A DNA stretch of 64,000 nucleotides, from assembly GCA_014650415.1 (NCBI GenBank), contig BMUX01000003.1:124001-188000 (forward strand), in the 5' to 3' direction. Of the stretch, positions 57,208 to 64,000 are shown piece by piece. The translations under genes were made by a program, and so were the position numbers. The notes below the pieces were generated by a model. That model saw only the letters and a list, made by a program, of their open reading frames with translations. It ran no database searches and was not told the DNA's origin. This stretch comes from Streptomyces spiroverticillatus. GTDB lineage: Bacteria; Actinomycetota; Actinomycetes; Streptomycetales; Streptomycetaceae. The stretch's first letter is position 1. The number at the start of each line of letters is the position of its first letter.

Positions 57208-58083
57208 TCATGGGCCATCCGGCACACCCGCCCGCCCCCACACGGCGATGCGGGCGAGCAGCTCCTTCGCGGCCGCATTCTCCGCGTGCCCCATCCCGGG
57301 CTCGATCCACAGCTCCGCGCCCGGGGCCGCGGCGGCGAGCGAGCGCGGGTGGTCGAGGGGGAAATACGGGTCGCGGTCGCCGTGGACGACGAGGAGAGGT
57401 GTTTTCGAGAGGTACGGGGCGGCCTCCACCGGTGACAGCGGTACGGGGTCCCAGGCCTCGGTGTGAATCCTCGTACGCAGTCCGGCCCGCCCGACCAGAC
57501 GCCCGAGCGGACGCGTCACGACCCAGTGGAGGCGTCGCATCGGGGCGGTCCCCCGGTAGAACCAGCGGGCAGGCGCGCTGACCGCGACCACGGCGTCGGC
57601 GCCCGCGCCCGAGCGCGCTTCCGTGCGCCCCCTCTGCACCGATGCGTACGGAGATCCGGACAGCGCCCCGTACAGGGCCCCGTGCCGGAGCACGACGGAG
57701 CCGCCCATCGAGAACCCCACGGTGATCACGTGGGAGTGCCCCAGCGCTCTCCCCCATGCCACCGCGGCGGCCAGGTCCAGCACTTCCCGGTCTCCCACCG
57801 TGGACCGCCCGCCCGACCTCCCGTGCCCCCGGAAGGAGAACGTGATCACGGCTCCGTACTGGGCGAACACCGCTGCGGCACGTTGCAGGGCGGGCCGCTC
57901 CAGCGAGCCGGAGAAGCCGTGGGCGAGGACGAAGAGGGGGATCCGGGAGGGGTCCGGAGAGGGGTCCTCGTGGGCTGCGCACCCGGGCTCGTAAAGCGCC
58001 TCGATCGCCACGAAATCGTCCGTACGGAGCGTGGTGCGCCGGGTCGCCGGAGTGATCAAGGGAACAGAGGGGGCGCCGGTCAT
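57208..58083 (-). CDS. Alpha/beta-hydrolase
   Basis: 291 residues. FVLAHGFSGSLERPALQRAA (oxyanion loop), nucleophile elbow VGFSMGGSVVLRHGAL, acid in LLVVHGDRDPYFPL, and His in EPGMGHAENA. Substrate unknown. Divergent from glnR with 279 bases between. ATG 58083 chosen; longer frame upstream is not convincing. Confidence 0.9.
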   Translation of the reverse strand: MTGAPSVPLITPATRRTTLRTDDFVAIEALYEPGCAAHEDPSPDPSRIPLFVLAHGFSGSLERPALQRAAAVFAQYGAVITFSFRGHGRSGGRSTVGDREVLDLAAAVAWGRALGHSHVITVGFSMGGSVVLRHGALYGALSGSPYASVQRGRTEARSGAGADAVVAVSAPARWFYRGTAPMRRLHWVVTRPLGRLVGRAGLRTRIHTEAWDPVPLSPVEAAPYLSKTPLLVVHGDRDPYFPLDHPRSLAAAAPGAELWIEPGMGHAENAAAKELLARIAVWGRAGVPDGP

Positions 58084-58362
58084 GTGGGCTATTCTGCTGG
58101 GCAGAGGACTCGGGCAGCGTTGCCCCCGGGTCCTTTTGTGCTTTCCGGACGACCTAAAAAGCTCGGAAAGAACAGGGCAAGAGAGCAGGAAATCGGGCAC
58201 GTCGGACCCCGGGGCGCGGGGGCCTTCGGCCTAGTACGTACGAAACAGCAGTACGAAGCAGTGCCGTAAACGTCCTCGCAGGGACCGAGGAGGAACCGAC
58301 GTTATGGGCGAGCGAACCGTGCACCAACCGGACATGAAGTTGTGGGCAGCAGGTGGGGCCCG

Positions 58363-59154
58363 ATGAGCTCTCTGCTGCTCCTCACCAATGCACTCCAGCC
58401 GTCGACGGAGGTGCTCCCCGCCCTCGGCCTGCTGCTGCACAGCGTGCGTGTGGCACCCGCCGAAGGCCCGGCGCTGGTGGACACCCCCGGCGCGGACACC
58501 ATCCTGATCGACGGCCGCCGCGACCTCCCGCAGGTGCGGTCGCTGTGCCAGCTGCTGCGCTCCACGGGACCCGGCTGCCCGCTGATACTGGTCGTCACCG
58601 AGGGCGGCCTGGCCGCCGTCACCGCCGACTGGGGCATCGACGACGTACTCCTGGACACGGCGGGCCCGGCGGAGGTCGAGGCGCGGCTGCGCCTGGCGAT
58701 GGGCCGCCAGCACCTGGCCGTGGACGACATCCCGACCGAGATCCGCAACGGCGACCTCACGGTGGACGAGGCGACGTACAGCGCGAAGCTCAAGGGCCGG
58801 GTGCTGGACCTGACCTTCAAGGAGTTCGAACTCCTCAAGTACCTGGCGCAGCACCCTGGCCGGGTCTTCACGCGGGCGCAGCTCCTCCAGGAGGTGTGGG
58901 GCTACGACTACTTCGGCGGTACGCGCACGGTCGACGTCCATGTACGGCGGCTGCGGGCGAAGCTCGGCGTCGAGAACGAGTCCCTGATCGGGACCGTACG
59001 GAACGTCGGCTACCGCTTCGTCGTGCCGGAGAAGACGGACAAGGCGGAGAAGCCGGAACCTGCGGAGAAGGTCGCCGGGCGGGAGGCCGAAAAGGCCCGC
59101 GCGCGGGCTTCCGCCTCCGTAGCCCGGTCGGCGGAATCACCCGTACCGGAGTAA
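58363..59154 (+). CDS. glnR: GlnR, global nitrogen regulator
   Basis: 263 residues. OmpR-type atypical response regulator: receiver [20 protein letters not shown] to [15 protein letters not shown] core, and winged helix [48 protein letters not shown]. Matches S. coelicolor GlnR (SCO4159) as recalled. Controls glnA, amtB and nitrate genes; no partner kinase. The C-terminal tail after residue 225 is Lys/Glu/Ala rich and variable. Confidence 0.95.
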   Translation: MSSLLLLTNALQPSTEVLPALGLLLHSVRVAPAEGPALVDTPGADTILIDGRRDLPQVRSLCQLLRSTGPGCPLILVVTEGGLAAVTADWGIDDVLLDTAGPAEVEARLRLAMGRQHLAVDDIPTEIRNGDLTVDEATYSAKLKGRVLDLTFKEFELLKYLAQHPGRVFTRAQLLQEVWGYDYFGGTRTVDVHVRRLRAKLGVENESLIGTVRNVGYRFVVPEKTDKAEKPEPAEKVAGREAEKARARASASVARSAESPVPE

Positions 59155-59215
59155 GTCGGCCCGTTCCTTGGGACGACCGGCCTGTGCCCCGGTCTCTCCG
59201 CGTAGACTTCCGCGC

Positions 59216-60238
59216 GTGGCCAAGGTGACGCGGGACGACGTGGCAAGACTGGCGGGGACTTCGACCGCGGTCGTCAGTTACGTCATCAACAACGGACCCC
59301 GGCCGGTCGCCCCGGCCACGCGCGAGCGTGTCCTCGCCGCGATCAAGGAACTGGGCTACCGCCCGGACCGGGTCGCGCAGGCCATGGCGTCCCGGCGGAC
59401 GGACCTCATAGGAATGATCGTGCCGGACGCCCGGCAGCCGTTCTTCGCCGAGATGACGCATGCGGTGGAGCAGGCGGCCGCCGAGCGCGGAAAGATGGTG
59501 CTGGTCGGGAACTCCGACTACCGCAACGAGCGCGAGATCCACTACCTCCGGGCCTTCCTGGGCATGCGGGTCTCCGGCCTCATCCTGGTCAGCCAGGGCA
59601 TGAGCGAGAGCGCGGCCGCCGAGATCGACGCGTGGGACGCGCGCGTCGTCCTCCTCCACGAACGCCCGGAGGCCATCGACGACGTCGCCGTCGTCACGGA
59701 CGACATCGGCGGCGCGCAGCTCGCGACGCGGCACCTGCTGGAGCACGGTCACGAGTACGTCGTCTGCTTCGGCGGCGTCGAGTCCACCCCGTCGGTGGGC
59801 GACCCGGTCGCCGACCACGTGGAGGGCTGGCGGCGGGCGATGCACGAATCGGGGCGGGCGACGGAGGGGCGGCTCTTCCAGGCTCCCTACGACCGCTATG
59901 CCGCGTACGAGGTGGCGCTCGGCCTGCTGTCGGGGCCCTCGCGTCCCCCCGCGATCTTCTGCTCGACGGACGACCAGGCGATCGGTGTGCTGCGGGCGGC
60001 GCGGGAGCTGCGTATCGACGTGCCAGGTGACTTGGCGGTGGTCGGCTTCGACGACGTCAAGGAGGCGGCGCTGACGGATCCGCCGCTCACGACGATCTCC
60101 TCGGACCGGCCGGCGATGGCCCGCGCGGCGGTCGACCTGGTCCTGGACGACGGCCTCCGGGTGGCCGGATCCCGCCGCGAACGGGTCAAGCAGTTCCCCT
60201 CGGCATTGATCATCCGCCGCTCCTGCGGCTGCGGCTGA
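59216..60238 (+). CDS. LacI-family regulator
   Basis: 340 residues. [23 protein letters not shown] and hinge [19 protein letters not shown], then a periplasmic-binding-like domain ([35 protein letters not shown]). GTG 59216 gives the normal start. Neighbour of glnR in streptomycetes. Likely senses a sugar; none adjacent. Confidence 0.94.
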   Translation: MAKVTRDDVARLAGTSTAVVSYVINNGPRPVAPATRERVLAAIKELGYRPDRVAQAMASRRTDLIGMIVPDARQPFFAEMTHAVEQAAAERGKMVLVGNSDYRNEREIHYLRAFLGMRVSGLILVSQGMSESAAAEIDAWDARVVLLHERPEAIDDVAVVTDDIGGAQLATRHLLEHGHEYVVCFGGVESTPSVGDPVADHVEGWRRAMHESGRATEGRLFQAPYDRYAAYEVALGLLSGPSRPPAIFCSTDDQAIGVLRAARELRIDVPGDLAVVGFDDVKEAALTDPPLTTISSDRPAMARAAVDLVLDDGLRVAGSRRERVKQFPSALIIRRSCGCG

Positions 60239-60242
60239 CCCA

Positions 60243-60363
60243 CGCCCCTTTCAGGGGCGCGGGGAACTGCGCGAGCAACCCACCACAAAGCCGCGCGGCG
60301 AGCGCTTTAGGTGAAGGGGCGGGACCGGGGCGAAACCCGGGGGTCCGGGGGCGAAGCCCCCGG
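60243..60363. terminator. Streptomyces-type intergenic hairpins after the LacI gene
   Basis: Two hairpins: CGCCCC-TTTCA-GGGGCG at 60243-60259, 5 bases after the LacI stop, and CCGGGGGC-GAA-GCCCCCGG at 60345-60363. The CGCCCCTTTCAGGGGCG... motif and the GGGGGCGAAGCCCCC motif are widespread intergenic repeats of streptomycete chromosomes. The first probably ends LacI transcription. Confidence 0.75.
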
Positions 60364-60482
60364 CAGGAACAGCAACCACCCACCCCGCACCCTTACACCC
60401 GCCCCCTTACATCGGGCATACAGGAATCTGCCGGGCTTCTTAACCGGCCCTCAGACAGTTCTCATCCACCGAGCCCAAGCTC

Positions 60483-61529
60483 ATGAACATGACGAACGAG
60501 ACCCCCCGCCCCAGCGGCGAGCACCCCGAGCACCCCGCACAGGCCCAGTACGCCGGCTTCCCCCCGCCCCCGGCCCACGCCCCCACCGCCCACAAGCGCC
60601 GCGCGGGCCGCCCCGTCGCCCTGCTCGCCGCCGTGGCCGTCGTCGCCGCGACCTTCGGCGGCGGCGCGGCGTACCTCACGCAGCGGTACACGGGGGACAC
60701 GGGCACCGGCGGCAGCCTCGCCGCCCCCGGCAGCAACGTCTCGCAGTCCAGCATGGGCACCGTCTCCGGCGTCGCCCAGGCCGTCGGCCCCGCCATCGTC
60801 GAGATCAGCGCCCGGTCCACCGCCGGCCAGTCCACCGGCTCCGGCGTGATCATCACCTCCGACGGCGAGGTCGTCACGAACAACCACGTCATCGCGGGCG
60901 CCGACACCGTCAAGGTGAAGATGTCGGACGGCAAGACCTACACCGCCAAGGTCGTCGGCACCGACCCCGACAAGGATCTCGCCCTGCTGAAGATCCAGGG
61001 GGCGAAGAACCTCCCCACCGCCAAGCTCGGCAACAGCAAGGACGTCAAGGTCGGCGACCAGGTGGTCGCCATCGGCTCCCCCGAGGGCCTGTCCGGCACC
61101 GTCACCAGCGGCATCGTCTCCGCCCTGGACCGCGACGTCACCGTCTCGAAAGAGCAGCCCCAGCAGCAGCGCGGCGGCGGAGGCGGCTGGCCGTTCGAGT
61201 TCGGCGGCGAGCAGTTCAACGGCGACACCGGCCAGTCCAAGACCACGTACAAGGCCCTCCAGACGGACGCCTCCCTGAACCCCGGCAACTCCGGCGGCGC
61301 CCTGATCAACATGCGCGGCGAGATCATCGGCATCAACTCCGCCATGTACGCCCCGAGTTCGGGCGGCGGCAGCAGCTCCGGCAGCGTGGGTCTCGGCTTC
61401 GCGATCCCGGTGGACACGGTCAAGGCCGACCTGGACAGCCTCCGCAAGGGCGGTTCCGGCGACCAGCAGCAGGCCCCCGAGCAGCAGGACCGTCGCGGCG
61501 GCGGCCTCATCGGCGGCCTCGGCGTGTAA
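60483..61529 (+). CDS. HtrA/DegP-like membrane-anchored serine protease
   Basis: 348 residues. Cytoplasmic Pro-rich N-terminus, one transmembrane segment (RPVALLAAVAVVAATFGGGA, about 43-62), then a trypsin-like domain with His in VVTNNHVIAGAD, Asp in DPDKDLALLKI and Ser in NPGNSGGALINM. No PDZ domain. Extracytoplasmic protein quality control is likely. ATG 60483 used; ATG 60489 is possible. Followed by a two-component system. Confidence 0.94.
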   Translation: MNMTNETPRPSGEHPEHPAQAQYAGFPPPPAHAPTAHKRRAGRPVALLAAVAVVAATFGGGAAYLTQRYTGDTGTGGSLAAPGSNVSQSSMGTVSGVAQAVGPAIVEISARSTAGQSTGSGVIITSDGEVVTNNHVIAGADTVKVKMSDGKTYTAKVVGTDPDKDLALLKIQGAKNLPTAKLGNSKDVKVGDQVVAIGSPEGLSGTVTSGIVSALDRDVTVSKEQPQQQRGGGGGWPFEFGGEQFNGDTGQSKTTYKALQTDASLNPGNSGGALINMRGEIIGINSAMYAPSSGGGSSSGSVGLGFAIPVDTVKADLDSLRKGGSGDQQQAPEQQDRRGGGLIGGLGV

Positions 61530-61605
61530 TGCCCGGGCACCCACCCCGTGCAAAGCTGGACGGGCCCCCGCCCGTACCGGAGAAGAAGAGCAGGACTGAC
61601 GCGAC

Positions 61606-62354
<749 letters not shown>

Positions 62355-62358
<4 letters not shown>

Positions 62359-63803
62359 ACAGCCCGCTCCGCCGGTACCGCCGTCTCCCCCTCCGTTCCC
62401 GGCTCGCCCTGCTCGTCGCCACCGCCGTCGCCCTCGCCGTGGCGGCGGCATCGGTGACCTGCTGGTTCGTCACGCGCGAGGCCCTCGTCAACTCCCTGGA
62501 CAACGCGCTCAGCAACAGCCGTATGAACGACGGCGACGTCGTCCGCCAGATCGAGATCGACACCCAGGCCGGGCAGGCCCGCTGCCTGCGCCAGCTCCCC
62601 AAGCGGGACGCGACCAGCGGGGTGGACCGGACCACCGTCCAGGTCGTCACCAGGACCGGCGAGCAGTGCGTGATCTACGGGCGGCAGTCCGTCGCCGTCG
62701 GCCCCGAGGACTACGCCGTGGCCGCCGGGCAGACCACCGAGTCCTCGCACGACGCACTCGCCTCCACCGGCGAGAAGTACCGCGTGTACACCTACCAGCT
62801 GAAGGCCTACCCCCACCTCCAGCTCGCCGTCTCCGTCTCCCGCCCCCTCAGCGAGGTCAACGACCCTCTCGACGACCTCGCGCTGATCCTCCTCATCGTC
62901 GCCGGGGTCGGCGTCCTCCTCGCGGGCGGCGCCGGACTCTGGGTGGCCCGCAGCGGGTTGCGCCCCGTCGACCGGCTCACCGACGCCGTCGAACACGTCG
63001 CCCGCACGGAGGACTTGAGCCTGCGCATCCCGGTGGAGGGCGACGACGAGATCGCCCGCCTCTCCGCCTCCTTCAACGCGATGACCGCCGCGCTCGCCTC
63101 CTCCCGCGACCTCCAGGCCCAGCTCATCGCCGACGCCGGCCACGAGCTGCGCACCCCCCTGACCTCTCTCCGCACCAACATCGAACTCCTCGCCCGCAGC
63201 GAGGACACCGGCCGCCCGATCCCCCCGGACGACCGCAAGGCACTGCTCGCCTCCGTCAAGGCCCAGATGACCGAACTGGCCTCCCTCATCACGGACTTGC
63301 AGGAACTGGCCCGCCCGGAGTCCACCCCCGGCCACGCCTCCCCGAAGGTCGTCGGCTGGCACGACCTGATGCGGACCGCCCTGGAGCGGGCCCGGCTGCG
63401 CGGCCCGGAGCTGACCTTCGACGTCGAGCTGGCCCCTTGGTACGTACGGGCCGAACCCCCGGTCCTGGAGCGGGCGTTGGTGAACATCCTCGACAACGCG
63501 GTCAAGTTCAGCCCGCCGTCGGGAACGATCTCCGTACGCCTCCACCTCGGCGAACTGACGGTCCGCGACCACGGCCCCGGCATCCCGCCCGCCGACCTCC
63601 CGCACGTCTTCGAGCGCTTCTGGCGCTCCCCCTCGGCCCGCGCCCTCCCCGGCTCCGGCCTGGGCCTGTCCATCGTGGCCCGCGCCATCCGCGAGGCGGG
63701 CGGCGAGGTAGCCCTGCGCGCCCCGCTGGACGGCGGCCCCGGCACGGAGGCGGTCGTCCGGCTCCCGGGTGCGCCGACGCCGCCGCCGAGCGAGGTTCCG
63801 TAA
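62355..63803 (+). CDS. Sensor histidine kinase
   Basis: 482 residues. Two membrane segments (about 14-37 and 175-195) bound an extracytoplasmic sensor; HAMP region after the second. H-box [21 protein letters not shown]-box [13 protein letters not shown]-boxes GPGIPP and [12 protein letters not shown] 62355 within the GTGA overlap of the response regulator. Pairs with it and perhaps senses envelope stress. Confidence 0.95.
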
Positions 63804-63818
63804 GACCTTCTCGTACGG

Positions 63819-64000
63819 TCAGGCCACCGCGAGCCGGTCCACCAGGAGTGCGACCCGCTGGTCGGCGTCCTCCGGGGGGAGGCGGCCGGCGCGGGTCAGG
63901 GTGGCGAGGCCGTGGAGGGAGGCCCAGAAGGTTTCGGTGAAGAGGCCCGGGGCGATGCCGTCACCGGCGACCTCGCCCAGGGCTTCCAGGAGGGCGGCGA
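63819..64000 (-). CDS. TetR-family regulator, C-terminal part (partial)
   Basis: Only the last 60 codons are in the window: PGLFTETFWASLHGLATLTR and PEDADQRVALLVDRLAVA, matching the C-terminal effector region of TetR regulators with the FWASLHGLATL helix. The start and HTH lie beyond the right edge. Convergent with the histidine kinase, 15 bases apart. Confidence 0.8.
   Translation of the reverse strand, partial: AALLEALGEVAGDGIAPGLFTETFWASLHGLATLTRAGRLPPEDADQRVALLVDRLAVA

Overview
This is a very GC-rich actinobacterial chromosome segment. Gene content and order point to Streptomyces: mshA, an NlpC/P60 hydrolase and a PP2C phosphatase lie on the left; devA/devB-like genes, rsiG, dtd, nur, a nitrobindin, a sulfurtransferase, glnR, a LacI regulator and an HtrA/two-component cluster lie on the right. 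From memory, the same genes run in the same relative order in the S. coelicolor core between about SCO4204 and SCO4155. No rRNA, tRNA or CRISPR array was seen.

Layout. (1) 1-6.27 kb is core: mshA (partial), a methyltransferase-like protein, a secreted NlpC/P60 hydrolase, a REC-PP2C phosphatase, a DUF2516 protein, an HBHA-like protein and an XRE regulator with a perfect 28-bp palindrome upstream. (2) 6273-24675 is one complete 18.4-kb Tn7-like transposon. It has 25-bp terminal inverted repeats (one mismatch) and a 5-bp target duplication, GTTGT. Its tnsA-tnsB-tnsC-tniQ-tniQ operon sits at the right end. The cargo looks like defence genes: a DUF5677-like protein, an XhoI/PaeR7I-like nuclease domain fused to a Ser/Thr kinase, a multi-zinc-finger GIY-YIG-like protein, and a three-gene ABC-3C-type operon (Cap4/DUF4297-like nuclease, middle component, Rad50-like ATPase). 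Two IS630 transposase remnants and a complete IS21 element (15028-17388, 5-bp duplication ACCAC) are nested inside. (3) 24.7-41.9 kb is a variable region of regulators and efflux or detoxification genes, often in divergent regulator-target pairs: LysR/cupin, AraC/VOC, MerR/MFS, LysR/MFS and TetR/ABC exporter. It ends in a double-domain phosphotransferase. (4) 42-46.5 kb holds three paralogous modules, each a GntR-family regulator divergent from a 55-64-residue membrane peptide. The middle module is devA-devB. (5) 46.6-64 kb is core again: Eis-like acetyltransferase, asparaginase, rsiG, dtd, ygfZ-like, nur, nitrobindin, a sulfur-transfer group with a Cys-containing leader peptide, glnR, a LacI regulator, htrA-like protease, a two-component system and the end of a TetR gene.

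The strongest candidates for something new are the Tn7-like element and its cargo, above all the nuclease-kinase fusion, and the triplicated GntR/membrane-peptide modules. The transposon's tnsA end lies about 22 bp past the stop codon of a LysR gene. This mirrors how Tn7 sits beside glmS and suggests site-specific targeting.
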